Positions 50,753 through 62,489 of a stretch of 64,000 nt of DNA are shown here, piece after piece. The position numbers and the translations under genes were made by a program. The first letter of the stretch is position 1. Every line of letters starts with the position of its first letter. The stretch comes from Monosporascus cannonballus (Eukaryota > Ascomycota > Sordariomycetes > Xylariales), in the NCBI GenBank assembly GCA_004154925.1, contig QJNS01000113.1, forward strand, positions 1 through 64,000. Direction: 5' to 3'. The notes beneath the pieces were generated by a model. That model was given only the letters and a program-made list of their open reading frames with translations. It ran no database searches and was not told the origin of the DNA.

Positions 50753-51048
50753 GTCCTGATTAGGACTAGAATAGTATTAAGAATAAGTTATGGCAGAAAT
50801 AACGGTATATATATATATATTTATTTATAAAAAAACGTTTTTTATCAAGTTATTACGGATTTTCGTTTTTTTAAAGAAGTAAATGTATTAAATGAAGCCG
50901 TTTTTACGCAATTACAACTTAGGCCTCGTTGGCTCGTTACGGGGATTTAGGATTTGATTGGTTAATATTTAGCGTTGTGGAGCGGTACTTGAGTGACTTT
51001 GAAGAAATTGGGAAAACGAGCCAGGGAGGCCTGAGCTAGCTGAGGTAA
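50753..51048 (-). repeat. Left-terminal segment of copy 3, beyond copy 2
   Basis: Resumes copy 3 after GTCCTGAT, passes a (TA) run at 50802-50818 and runs into the GC-normal terminus CCTGAGCTAGCTGAGGTAA. It is the best preserved of the left ends. The 60-codon minus frame 50962-51144 crosses the element border and is not a gene. Confidence 0.82.
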
Positions 51049-51194
51049 GCGCTTAAGAGGATAAATAATATTAAACACTTTAAGGCTAGTCACGTGTTGA
51101 CAGACAACGTCGCGCCATCGAAAATCAAAAATTCCCGAGGCCATCTTAGGAGCTTCAAGATTCCCACCTTAAATTCTCATTCGAATTCAAACAC
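51049..51194 (+). promoter_or_regulatory. Remaining 146-bp upstream region of the peptidase gene
   Basis: Undamaged DNA from the copy 3 border to the start codon. GCGCTTAA at its left edge is the target duplication. GATAAATAATA (51060-51070) is TATA-like, and CACGTG (51091-51096) is an E-box palindrome of the kind bound by bHLH factors. Element binding is inferred from motif only; no transcription start can be read. Confidence 0.45.
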
Positions 51195-53135
51195 ATGATG
51201 TCCGGCTATACCAAGGGATGGAATGGCCTCTTCCCTCGCTTATTAGCGATAGCATGTATAGGTACTGCGCTGGTGGTTCCGTGCCTGGCGAAGGGATCTC
51301 AGGTACCTCTGAACGTCAATGCGGACCCGGGGTTGCAATGGGAAGAGTGCGGTGAGGTCAACAATCATACCCTCCAATGTAATCATCCACACTTTTGCAC
51401 ATTCTGAATTGGGTTGACAAACTTGAAAGGTTCCCGACTCCTTGTTCCAATGGATCATTTCAACAAATCGTCAGACAAGACGTTCTCATTATCTATCCTC
51501 AGAATGGTAGCGAAAAATGCCTCCACTGCCGGAGATAGGCACATTCTACTGAATCCCGGGGGGCCTGGAGGTATGATAAAATTCCAATTGGCGTGGCATT
51601 TACTCACCTCTCATAGCCAGTGGGGTGAACTTCCTTCGGGGAGCTGCCTCAAATCTTAATAAGCTAATCGGGGAAGGCTTCCACTTACTCAGTTTCGACC
51701 CTCGTGGTGTAGGGGGATCAATACCGCGAGCTATTTGCTACTCAAGCAACGCCCAACGAGCTCACGCGTTTGCAAGCAACCCTTGGGATGTTGAATTCCA
51801 AGCTGGTGAGATGTACACCAGGGCCGAGAATAAGGCAAAGGCCTGTGAAGATAAAATGGGCGAGTATGGAAGATACGTAAATACTCCCCAGACTGCTGCT
51901 GATATGAACTCTATTCTGGAGGCAATTGGGCAGCAGAAGATGTATTACTGGGGACTTAGTTGTTTGTTCTTCTCCTTTCTAGAGCCCGGCAATTGGACTA
52001 ACTGACACAGATGGAACTACCCTCGGGCAGACATATGCCCAAATGTTTCCAGACCGTGTCTCCCGATTAGTCCTTGACGGCATCAGTAATTTAGATGAAT
52101 GGTACAATGCATTTGTCTTCGAAGAGTCCTTGATTGATACCGACAGGATCTTTACTGGCTTCGTCGAAGAATGTTTCAAAGCCAGAGCAGCTTGCCCGTT
52201 GAATTCGATCGAGGGCAAAAATTTCCAGTCACCTGGTCAACTTAAGACCTACATCGATGACTTCATTGAGGAGTTAGAAGAGGAGCCGATTCCTGTGTAC
52301 TTGAATAGCTCTAATTACGGCGCTATTACACGACGAAGTATTGTGACGAATGGAATATTCTTTGCACTGTACAAACCGACTACTTGGCTGTCCCTTGCAA
52401 CGAATCTTGCGGCGCTTTTCAACGGAAACAGTACTCCAGCCTACAACGCATACTCCGAGTCATGGGTCGTGAGTTTTCTTGTGGATGAGTCAACTACCTT
52501 CGTCATTATGAATGATAATTGGAAGACTGGACGGGAGGCCCCAGTTCATGGGATAAAGCCGATCCAGAACCATATTATCTCCAGACCTGAGAAGTCATTT
52601 TTAGTATCGAAATATCAAGGGTCTGATATTTACGATCGGGCTTCCTGGTCGATTCCAACAACCCATAAGTTCCACCCTCACTACCACCCCGCATTCCCTC
52701 GCGTGAAGACAGCCGAGCCAATACTAATACTGTCAACCACGTGGGATCCTGTGTGCCCATTGGTCTCCGCAAAGAAAGCTCATAATAGCTTTGAAGACGC
52801 CGGTTTCGTGGAGCAGAAGTCATACGGTCACTGCAGTCTCAGCATGCCTTCGCTTTGTACTGCAAAACTGGTGAAGCGATACTTTAATGAAGGAATCCTT
52901 CCAGAAGCAAGCGCAACGTAAGATTTCCCGCTTCTCGAAGCTTGATCTCAATAATAACTCAACACATAGATGCGACATCGATGCTGAGTATTTTCCAACC
53001 CTTGGAAAATCTTCTGTATCTGCCTTGAGTGAGGAAGATGAGGAGTTGCTCGCCAATCTTCGTGCTTTAGCAACGACAGATGTCCTAGGTATCGAAAGTC
53101 GAGGGTTAGTAGGAATAAATATGGCAACAAGCTAA
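51195..53135 (+). CDS. Secreted alpha/beta-hydrolase peptidase, S33 / TAP-like (spliced, five exons)
   Basis: Predicted serine exopeptidase resembling fungal and streptomycete tripeptidyl-aminopeptidase-like proteins. Exons 51195-51378, 51430-51570, 51617-51961, 52011-52917 and 52970-53135 join to 1743 nt, 580 residues plus stop. All four introns (51, 46, 49, 52 nt) have GT..AG ends and branch-like CTAAC, CTCAC or TTGAC motifs. Residues 1 to about 33 form a signal peptide (hydrophobic LLAIACIGTALVVP). The oxyanion-loop motif NPGGPGASG is at 103-111, FDPRG at 135-139, and the nucleophile is Ser223 in GLSYG. Intron 3 begins right after the first base of the next codon; the alternative donor 4 nt earlier would remove the serine. 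Asp469 (TTWDPVCP) and His497 (GHCS) complete the triad in a TAP-like C-terminal domain. No RIP damage, so probably functional and extracellular. Substrate cannot be told. A second in-frame ATG lies at 51198. Confidence 0.9.
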
Positions 53136-53430
53136 GAAGATTATTTACTATTACGGCCTTGGTCAGATGTAGGCCGGGCAGATAACCATGGGTAATCTCA
53201 TAGTTCGCTGACTTGAGATTGTGTATCCCTTTTAGGGCATAGCTGGCTGTATGGGAATGGTTTTTAGCCAAGCCGTGGCATAATCTCAAAGTCAACCGGC
53301 TGGGGAGGACCCACGATTGCAAGCGTGTTGGCGTGGCTAAGCCCACGAACGCTCACGATTAAGCCTTGAAAAGTTCTCGTAATTGTTTAGGGAACGCATT
53401 TATTTACCTAACAACGCTGGACTTTAATCT
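53136..53430 (+). other. 3' flank of the peptidase gene, undamaged
   Basis: GC-normal DNA with no further gene; it presumably holds the 3' untranslated region. Minus-strand open frames here (52948-53346) overlap the coding exons and lack family signatures. Composition drops sharply near 53430, marking the edge of the island. Confidence 0.6.
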
Positions 53431-53952
53431 TATTACCGATATATATATCAAATTTGTAGAATATATAATAATATTAGAAATATATAACTACGCATAAAAG
53501 CAACAATATATTAATATTTCTAAAGTTAATTATTAAATCTGTTGAATTTTTAAATGACATTTTTGGATATTAGTAACTAAAATTATATTTTTCGATGTAA
53601 GTATGTATGTAATATTAATTTAACTCTTTATTTCTTTTTTAAAAAGGTATTATCGTATATTTTTATTATTTAAATATGTTAGATAAAAGTAATATCAACC
53701 TTTTAATATTAAATTATTTTTAATTCTTTTTTAAAGTATAAGAAAAATCACTTTAAGTTGTTTCCTATTTAAATAATGATGAAAATTATTAGCTAAATAT
53801 GAGGGAATGAGTATATACCGCAAAATCAAGAGAATTAATCGTTAACAGATATATAGAAAAATATGATAAAACCGTATCTGAACATAATATATGTATCCTA
53901 AATAAAGATTTATTTATATAATAATTTTTTTAAAATAATATATAATTATTCG
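53431..53952. other. AT-rich decayed DNA, no gene seen
   Basis: No motif recognised. The last five bases, ATTCG (53948-53952), are the left target duplication of the following solo LTR. Confidence 0.5.
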
Positions 53953-54323
53953 TCTCAGGGTTAGGCCGTTTAACTAACTATTAAACCTAAGTCGTACGTA
54001 TTTATGTTAATAGGAGTATTGTAGGATTTTAAGCAATAAATACAGTAACTAGTTATGTTTCGCAATTTTAAGGGTATTGGAGATAACGAAATTATATTAC
54101 AAACTACTGTTATTTAATATATGAAAATATCGAACATATATATCTTACATAAATTAATTAGTTTTTTACGAGATCTTAAAGTTATCATAGATCCAATTTC
54201 ATTGGATGCGATTAGTTCTATATAGATTTTCCTAGATCTTGATGCCAAGAGAGATCCAAATCACGTGACCCACCTGTGTAGATACGACCGTTTCCGCGAT
54301 CGATCTTGGCTTAGGTTATAACA
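53953..54323 (-). repeat. Solo LTR, element B family
   Basis: 371 bp aligned with element B's LTRs, in the same orientation. Shared blocks: TTTAACTAACTATTAAACCT, GATCTTGATGCCAAG, TCACGTGA (54261-54268) and CTTAGGTTATAACA. The duplications ATTCG (53948-53952) and ATTTG (54324-54328) differ by one C-to-T. With LTR-specific duplications on both sides it is a solo LTR left by LTR-LTR recombination. Confidence 0.85.
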
Positions 54324-55686
54324 ATTTGATTATTCTTTTGCTTTTTAATTTATTATATTATATATTTTTCAATTTGGTTTTAAAATAACCTGATAATTAA
54401 TAAAAATAAATTAATATATTATCGACCTTAATTCATAACAGTTAGTTATATATAAAATAACGAAATATATTAAATCTGCAAAAAAACGAAAAGAAAAAAT
54501 AGATTTAAGTATAATTACATAACACTTTTAAACCGATACGGATAAGGCTTATAGTTAAATGTATATTTTATTTTTAACATTAAACTTTTATATACTTATG
54601 ACGAAATTAGATAAAAACGCGTTAAATTCGAAAGAAAAATAGAAAGCTTTTCCTGAAAAAAAGAAATACAATCAGCAAAAACATAATCGCTTAATCGGAA
54701 TTACTATCAATTAATATTATCAACAACATGTACGAAAGTTTTCGAAATTATTAAAATATTTCGAGCGAATATGCAATACAGGGTTTTTAATATAAAAATA
54801 AAGATTTATAATATATGAATTATTAACTTTAACATTATCTAAAAAGTCGAATTATTCAACGTAATATGCGGTTATTAAATTACAAATAAAATAAAAATTT
54901 TTATAATTAAAATAACGAATACATTATAATAATATAGGCTAACGCTTTAAAGGTTACTTTAAAAATTTAAAACTTTTTATTAAAAGTGATTTCAATTTAG
55001 AATATACGGGTTAAATGATTAAAAAAGTGGTCGAAAAAGTAAATCACAATAATAAATCGTTAATATATTTGTTTACAATTTTAAACAACCATTTATTAAT
55101 GGTAGAAAATATCGGGATTATTGTAAAAGAGAAATATTTTAAGTTAGTATATTATAATCGATTTTATTTATAAAAACATTGAAAAGTTCAAATGTATAAA
55201 TAAACCTTGTAAAATACTTCTTTAATATTATAACGGAAATTCATCGTATATAAATTATTTGATCCGAAAATTAAGTATTATAAAAGAAAAAAGAAAAATA
55301 AAATGAATATACATAATTAGATTTTAAGAAAATAATTTAGCAACAACGAAATATTTACAAATAGTTGGCTTAAATAAGAAAAACCTTTTTTTTAAAAAAA
55401 TATTCAAACTTTTATATTATTAAAGAAATTTGGACCGAAATAAATCGGTTCGATTACGGGAACCGGTACTTTTTTAAAGAAACATTGTGTGTTGCTTTAT
55501 TAAAATTATATAAAGGAGATAGATGAATTTTATTTATAAATGAAAACATAATAGCAATTTTGTTCCTAGCGAAAAGTGATAATATCGGAATAAAAAATAA
55601 TAATTCGTTATTATATAAAATATTATTATTTTGCTTTAATAGTTCCAACCAATCGATAATAATATTACCGGAATAGAGATATATAT
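54324..55686. other. AT-rich decayed DNA, probable older retroelement
   Basis: Dense stops. The 64-codon minus frame at 55454-55648 has no family signature. It may belong with the plus-strand gypsy remnant that follows. Confidence 0.4.
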
Positions 55687-56660
55687 TTACTTTATTTCAA
55701 ATGAATAATGTAGGCCGATTAGTACTGGATTATCGCAGAAAAGACTAATTATTATTTTAATAAAAATACAAGTTTAAAATTATCACATTACTAAATTTAA
55801 ATATAAAGGCAAAAATAAACATTTATAATAAAGATGTTATTAAATTATACATATATTTAATTTCTTTATTATAGATTTTATTAAGTAAATAAAAACGAAC
55901 GGAACTGTCATTAAATATTACTAAGCTTTAATAATAAATATAAATTTAACGAATAAATATTAAGACGAATAGCGACTTTGTGTGACGGCTAGGGGGTTTA
56001 ACCAACTATTAAACCTTAGTCGTACGGGTTTATGTTAGCAGAAGTATCGTGGAAATCTGAGCAATAGATATAATAATCGTGTTACGTCTCGTAATGTCAA
56101 AAGTGCCTTGGGTAACGATGTTTTATTGCAAGCTGAAGTTATATAAATTATAGAAATAATAAGCGTATATATATATATTAGTTTTTAGTATTACTGCTTA
56201 TTTTTACTTAACCGTGCTTCGTGAACTTTTGCTGAGCAGTTGTTTAATGTTGATTAATCGTGTTCAGCAGGTATTTGCTGAGCACCTATCACGTGACCTG
56301 AAAGGTGGTCCGTGTCATCCTTGTTGACCGTTTTCTGAGGCCGGAGCCTGTTAGGTCGTAATACTTTGCTAAACTTGTTTCTATTCTAATAAAAAATAAA
56401 AAATTAAATATATTATACAATAAGGCAATGTACGAATAAATTTAAAGAGATTTAAAAGAAAGTAATACTAAAAAGATTATAAATTAATATTTATCAGTAA
56501 ATCAGTTTATATTATGAATTTCGTCGAATTTAGAAATAACTATAATATTTCCAGATCTAAAAAAACGGATACTTTTAAAATCGTAAAATTATTTAAATAC
56601 TTAAAAATGATTTGAAATAAATATTTTGAAAGAAAACATCAAAGTATTTTTTATATTTTC
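55687..56660 (+). pseudogene. Possible plus-strand gypsy reverse transcriptase remnant, split by a solo LTR
   Basis: At about 55687-55747 the frame reads FTLFQMNNVGRLVLDYRRKD, similar to the gypsy segment before DYR.LN. After the solo LTR, pieces near 56480-56560 (EFRRI and a following stretch) resemble the region just after the palm. The spacing, after subtracting the LTR, is right for a reverse transcriptase, and the insertion would fall near the YLDD site. Too decayed for certainty; it may also be chance similarity. Confidence 0.35.
55981..56363 (-). repeat. Solo LTR, element B family, nearly undamaged
   Basis: 383 bp. It starts TGTGACGGCTAGGGGG and ends GGTCGTAATA, with a perfect 5-bp duplication CTTTG (55976-55980, 56364-56368). 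It is the least mutated member of the family here. TCACGTGA is at 56289-56296, and GCTGAGCA occurs three times at 56231-56286. The short length may have let it escape RIP. Confidence 0.88.
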
Positions 56661-58962
56661 CCAAATCGAATTTATGATAAACGTCGTATTAAAATATTAA
56701 ATATTTATAATGCTAATTTATATGATATTGAAATTATAATAATAAAAATCCGAAGACAATACTCGTAAAAGTTTATAAGTAAGGTAAATTATCAAATGAA
56801 AATTAAAAGTTAGACTGTTTATTTATGTATATTTAAAGGAATAATAAGGTATATTTATAAATAGATTTTACAGAACTAAAGTATAGTATTATTAAAGAAT
56901 TAAAAATTATTTCAGTTTTTTAAAGAAATATATTTATAGACTATATATTACTTTATTGGCATTAAAAGGTTAAACCTTAAAGTAATACGTTTTAAAAAAA
57001 TGCGATTTATTTAAATATATAATAATAATCATCAGGTTTATTAACGTTTTTATAAACTTTTAAATTTATATATATAAAATATCAATTAATTATCTTAAGT
57101 GAATTTGTATTGTTTATATATATGATATTATATTTTCTTTTCGAAAAACAAAAGAAATACACGGAGTACTTTCGATTAATTTACGAACCGCTGAAGAAAT
57201 CTTACTTATTTGTTAAACTATTAAAATCCAAATTATTCGCATCAAAATTTCGTTTTCAAAGTATATTATTAATACCGAAAAAATAAATAAGTTCAAACAA
57301 ACTGTTCTATTCTAATAAAAAATTACATTATTACTTTTTTAGAAATTAACGTTTTTATCTTTAATTTTTTAAAATAACCGAAATATTTAAAACGTACATA
57401 TTATTTTTCGGATTATATTTGTTTTCTGGCATTAGAATTTTACGAAATGTGCCCTTATAAAAATAGATACAGTTTTTTTAAAGCCGTATCGGATACACTA
57501 TCACAATTTTACGAATTATATTAATATTTAGGTATTTTTCAGTTATGGAAAATTTTCGATATCAAAATTACGTAAAAATAAAATTAATAAAAAGTATTCG
57601 TTATTGTAAAAAGTTAAAATATTAACTTTAATATTTATAAAGCGTTAAAAAGGTTTAAATTCTTATATATTGTTCGACATTAAAAAAAAGGATTTTCATA
57701 TCGATACGAAACTTTAATATAGGTATATTTAGTAAATCTATTTCTGATTTTAAATTAATGTCGAAATATAATATCAATTAACACAATTTAATCCGGCTAA
57801 TAGATTAAATAAATAATTCAATCAAATATGTATAATAATATATTATAGCGACATATCTTTAATATTTTTAAAAGGAATATAATTAAGTAATGAACTGTTT
57901 TAAAAACCCTAAATATAGTGCAATAAGTTTATTTCGTATAATTAAAGAGTATGATTAAATACATTAATTTATTAAAATTATATAAACTATTTTAACGGTA
58001 AAATGTTTTAAAAAATATAAAACTAAACAAGCCTAAATTATAAAAATCTGGATTAAATAATACGGAAATTTTATGATATAATTATGTGTTATTCCTTTTT
58101 AAAAAAGCATAAGAAATAACTGTATACCGGTATTATTTATATAAAATACATACAATTAAAAAATAAAATAACAGCTATTAATAGAGCATTTTTAAAAGAA
58201 TTAAAATGCGATATAATCGAAGCATATTATTCCAATATTAAATTATTCCTAAAACTAGAAAAGCAAAAACATTAAATTTATTATGTCTAATTTAGGCGTT
58301 TTATATTTAATACTAAAAATTTATTTTAAATAAAACGATATTTATTCTGAGAATTTCGTAATAAAACTAAACATTAAAAGGTTTTTTTTAAAGAAAATAC
58401 GAATAATTATTAGTAATCTGTTGTCGTAAATTAAATATTTAAAGTATGTATTTGCCAACGCTTTAAAATAATCAGTTATTAGATACTATTTTTTGTTCTT
58501 ATTTTAGTTATTTTACAATAACGTTTAAAGTGTAACTTAAGGCGTCAGTTTTCAAAAGTTCTTTCCGTCAGCGTTGAGTAATTTATTTTTGGTATATTGG
58601 AGAATCCCTTTTCAAATTACTAGATGGTTATTTGTTAAAGTTCTTTTTTTAAAAAAAAATTCAAATTCCTTTTTAATACATTTTTTGTACAAAAACTGTA
58701 TTAATACTTTGATTATATCTCTATATTGTTTAATTAAGCTGCGTGTATAACTGGTAATCTTTAAAATATATCGGATATATATAACGTTTGTCTTAAAAAA
58801 TAGCTTAATCTTTTATTATTTTTATTTCAGAGTTTTATAATTAAATTTTGCCGGAGATAAAAATGAATTTTGAAAAGTTTAGTTTTTAAGTATACGACAT
58901 TCGTTTTGCTAGATGTATTCTCATGTTTATTTTGTTAAAAATCTAGATATTTATATAATTTC
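56661..58962. other. AT-rich decayed DNA, retroelement remnants likely
   Basis: No domain can be named. Isolated open runs (near 57180-57300 and 57390-57520, plus strand) look protein-like but match nothing I recognise. CTATTCTAATAAAAAAT occurs at both 56381-56397 and about 57307-57323. Confidence 0.4.
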
Positions 58963-59172
58963 TTAGATATATTTTAAGATTCTTAAATAGATTAAATATT
59001 TGTCGAGATATGCTAATATAAATTTGCTCAAGAAAGCTTTAAGTGTAATTGTAATTAGCCGTCGAAAATTTATGAGGGTATTAATAAGTTCTATATTTAT
59101 AATTAGAAGTGTATAATATTTAAGTATTTTTAAATTCTTTATATTTTTCCTTTTTGAGTTTTTGAATGCCAC
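58963..59172 (-). pseudogene. Gypsy reverse transcriptase palm fragment, minus strand
   Basis: A 69-codon open frame whose C-terminal part reads LKAFLSKFILAYLDKYLIYLRILK. This matches the gypsy palm (family: L..FLDKFVLAYLDDILIYSRTL). The catalytic YLDD is YLDK, so one Asp is lost. The N-terminal MAFKNSKRKNIKNLKIL matches the KTRKG.YEYLVMPFG stretch loosely. It is a third gypsy relic, apart from elements A and B; its LTRs were not identified. Confidence 0.75.
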
Positions 59173-62100
59173 AATAACCGTTTGGAAAATCCAATACTTT
59201 GAATTACTTTATTTTTGTTAAAATTTTCAAAATTCTTGATAAAAGTGGATATGTTTTTATCTTTGATAATAAAATTATTGAATTGTTATAATTTATTATT
59301 TGTTATTACAGTGATATTTCGTTTTAATCGATCCAGTGTTTGTTATTTTCAAGTTTAAATAATATAAGTATTAAGTAATTTCTTAAAAAGTTTTAAAATC
59401 AAATATAGTTTTAGTGAACTTAAATATATGCTTTTCTAACACTTTCGATTTTATTATCTATATATTATAAATTTCGCAAGTCCTGAAATAATAATTGTTT
59501 TAATATACATTAAATAGGTTTATTAGCTATGAAGGGTAATATTTCAAATTTAGAGTATTTTTAAGATATTATGTGAACTTGGTTTAAAACTTACATCTTC
59601 TTTAATTATCTAGAACATTTGATTGAAATCTCTCCTATATATTATTTTATTCCTTTAGATAATGTTAATTTGTTTAAATTTCTGCAGGTATTTTTAAAAT
59701 ATCATTCTATTTTACAACATTTATTTTATTTAGCAAAAATCATTTTTATTATTTTTGGAATTTAAATATATATTTTTAAACAATCGTTTATTTTCGTATT
59801 TACATAGAGTTTTATTTACTTTAAGCATCTTGTATAACTTTGATATATCTTTTTAAAAAGTGCCATATTTTTCGATTTCTATCGAAAAAAATATAATTAA
59901 CTTCCGTTTTTAAGTTTATTATAGGTTTAACCGTTTTGTTTCAAATTAAAGTAATATTTTAATATGATTTCATAACTCTTTTATTTCTTTATACAGGGTT
60001 TTGTAAAATGGGGTTTTTAGACATTTTAATTTTAAAATATTTTAGCGCGTTTTAATTTATATAATTTGTTTATAGAAAAGCATTTTTATTTCAGGCTTAT
60101 TTAGAAACATATTTAATTTCAAAATTATTTGTTTATTTATATTATTGTTTCCTTGTTTAAGAAATATTCGAAAAAGTATTTTCTTTTTCGCAACAACGTT
60201 TCGTTTTATATTTTCCGAATTATAAAGCTAAAAGCGTAAATTTTAGAAAGGGCTATATCTGTATTTAGAAATATGAATTTGGTGTAAAGTGTCCAAAAAT
60301 GATGGATGTTGTTTTGCAATATAGCTTTTTAATTTTATTTTAATTCGAGATATAAATAATGTTATTTAATATATTTTAGTTATGGAAAAATATCTATATA
60401 TTTATCCTTGTTATCTAATCTAGTAAATTATTTTTTGTTTTATTAGAATTAAAGTTAATATTTCTTTAACGCGTAAATAAATTCAAAATTAGACCCCGTT
60501 GTAAACGGATAAATATAATATATTATAAAAATTTATTGAGCCTTTTTTTAAGTATATTCTATATTTAGAAACCGAGGTTGGTTTTAGAAATAATTATTTG
60601 TAATTATTAATATCGAGTCATAATTAACCCTTTTTTATAGCAATTAATATTAAAGTATGTTGCAATAGTAGAAATATTTTATTTTTTGTATTATTTTAAA
60701 AATCGTTTATTTTGGATACTATTTGTAGATTTTAACTTTAAATTGTTTGTAAATAAAGTACTTTGGGTATTTCAAATAAAAATTTTAAATTAGGGTAATT
60801 TTAATAATAAATTGTTTTTTGCTGTAAGATAATAGAATTAAGTTTTTCTTTTTGTTTTGCCTTATTATTAGATTTTTAGTTAGCCGTTTTCGTCTTTATT
60901 TAAAATTATAGCAATCTTCTTTTACAGTTTCATTTAATAAAGAAACGATGTTCGTTTTTGAAAATACCTTTTTTTTGCTATCCTTAAAACAGTTTATATT
61001 AAATTAATATTTTTAAAATCTTTTTAAAAGCGATAATTTTTTCAACAAGATATATCTTCATATTTCTCAATTCGGTTATTATAGTTTTCATCGTTATTTC
61101 GTTTATTAATTTCCTTTTTTCAAATTATCGATTCATCATACATTAGTTAATAATAATAATTTCGGCGGCATATATTGCAAAACCTCTAGTTTTAGGTTTT
61201 ATATATAATTCTTTTTAAATTTAAAGTTTTAAATTATTATAATATAGAAAAAATAAAACATTTTATAATAAATTAAAAATAGTTACCAGGTATTTAAACT
61301 TTATTAGATTCGGATATTAATTTAGTTTTATCGAAGAAACAAACCTATTTAATCGTACATTATTCCTTATTAAGAGTTTTAAGTAGTATTAGCACTCTTT
61401 TTTCGAAATAGCGATATTTATTAATAAAATTAAATATATTCGAAAACTCTATAGTATAATTCTATAAATGAGTTTTTTTTAATTAGCTCGAAATATAATT
61501 TCTTTTTAATTAGTAATTACGAAATAACTATTATTTTGCAGCAATGTACCGTTAATACACTTTTATAAAACTTACAATATAGCTTAATTTGAATTAAGAC
61601 GCCGTTTCTATCTATAGTACTATTATAAAGCCTTAAAAAGCTTAATTTATAAATTTTAACAACTGGTATTCTATGGTATATAAGAAAAAAAAATAATATT
61701 TTCGCGTAAATAGTTTGTACTACATAATAGTAAAGTTAAAACTTTTATTATTAAACGAATTTAAACTTTTTTTAAAAGTTCGAAATTTCGCTATTAAGAT
61801 GTACGGCTTGTTATTAACTGTAAATTTTCTTTTTTTCTTTTCTAGCCTTTTGTTAAATACTTTTTCTTTTCATTTTAATTTTCTTTATTTCGACCCTTTA
61901 AATTTTATTAATGACCTTAATAGAAATATGGTATTATTAATATTAACAGAGAAACGAATTTCCTTAAAACTGGGTAATTATTAGCGTTACAATGTTAATT
62001 ATATAAAATATTAGCTGAATAAAAAATCAATTCTTTAATTAAGTTAGTTATCCTTTACTAGTTAAAAACGGATATCAAATATATCGTTTGTTTTTTAAGC

Positions 62101-62489
62101 GCCGTTATATAATAGTTTTTATATTAAAATCCTTTTGTAAAAAAGCTATATTTATATAAGTAATAAATAATTTGTTATTTTTTAATAAAGATATTCTTAA
62201 AATGTAACTAATTTGCTATTCACTTATCTTGAAATACAAGTAATATCCGAAATAACGTTTAATTAAAAGATAATAAAAAGGTAAAGGATAATTTAAAAGC
62301 TTATTCGATAAATGAATTAGCGGATTTCTTTTAAACAAAAACAATATCTTTATATAAAAGCTTAAATGAATCATGGAAAAACGAAAGTTCAGTAAGTAAT
62401 TATTTTTAAAGATTAGCTTTTTATATATTCCTTCGTTTTAATAAATATAGCGCGAATTTATTTAATTTATCGTGATTTCGTTGAGATCG
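59173..62489. other. AT-rich decayed DNA, T-rich on the plus strand
   Basis: Probably the upstream (Gag/protease) side of the minus-strand gypsy relic, given its continuing strand bias. No motif found. The 89-codon plus frame at 61715-61984 is rich in Phe, Leu and Asn and has no recognisable domain. Confidence 0.4.

Larger units (their letters stand above)
29497..51048 (-). mobile_element. Copy 3: 10.6-kb TIR DNA transposon, minus orientation, interrupted by copy 2
   Basis: Begins TTACCTCATCTTGATCAGG and ends GAGCTAGCTGAGGTAA. The parts are 29497-39809 and 50761-51048, joined across copy 2 at its GTCCTGAT duplication. Continuity is clear because GCAAATAGG before copy 2 and AATAAGTTATGGCA after it line up with the reverse complement of copy 1 near 6355-6410. 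Net length is about 10.6 kb. The interior is RIP-saturated. The right edge lies 146 bp from the start codon of the peptidase gene. Confidence 0.85.

Noticed and set aside
39810..51048. A single 11.2-kb element with very long inverted repeats (left end at 39810, right end at 51048)
   Set aside because: The duplication GTCCTGAT and the other copies show the true copy 2 end at 50752; 50753-51048 belongs to copy 3, which lies in the opposite orientation.
51195..53135. Peptidase locus as a frameshifted pseudogene in several frames
   Set aside because: All frame breaks coincide with short GT..AG introns with branch-like motifs, and splicing restores one 580-residue product with intact catalytic motifs.
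52575..53346. Minus-strand open frames of 78-132 codons around the peptidase gene
   Set aside because: They overlap or abut a well-supported spliced gene on the plus strand and have no family features.
53953..56363. A 2.4-kb element with paired LTRs
   Set aside because: Each LTR has its own different 5-bp duplication, so they are two solo insertions.
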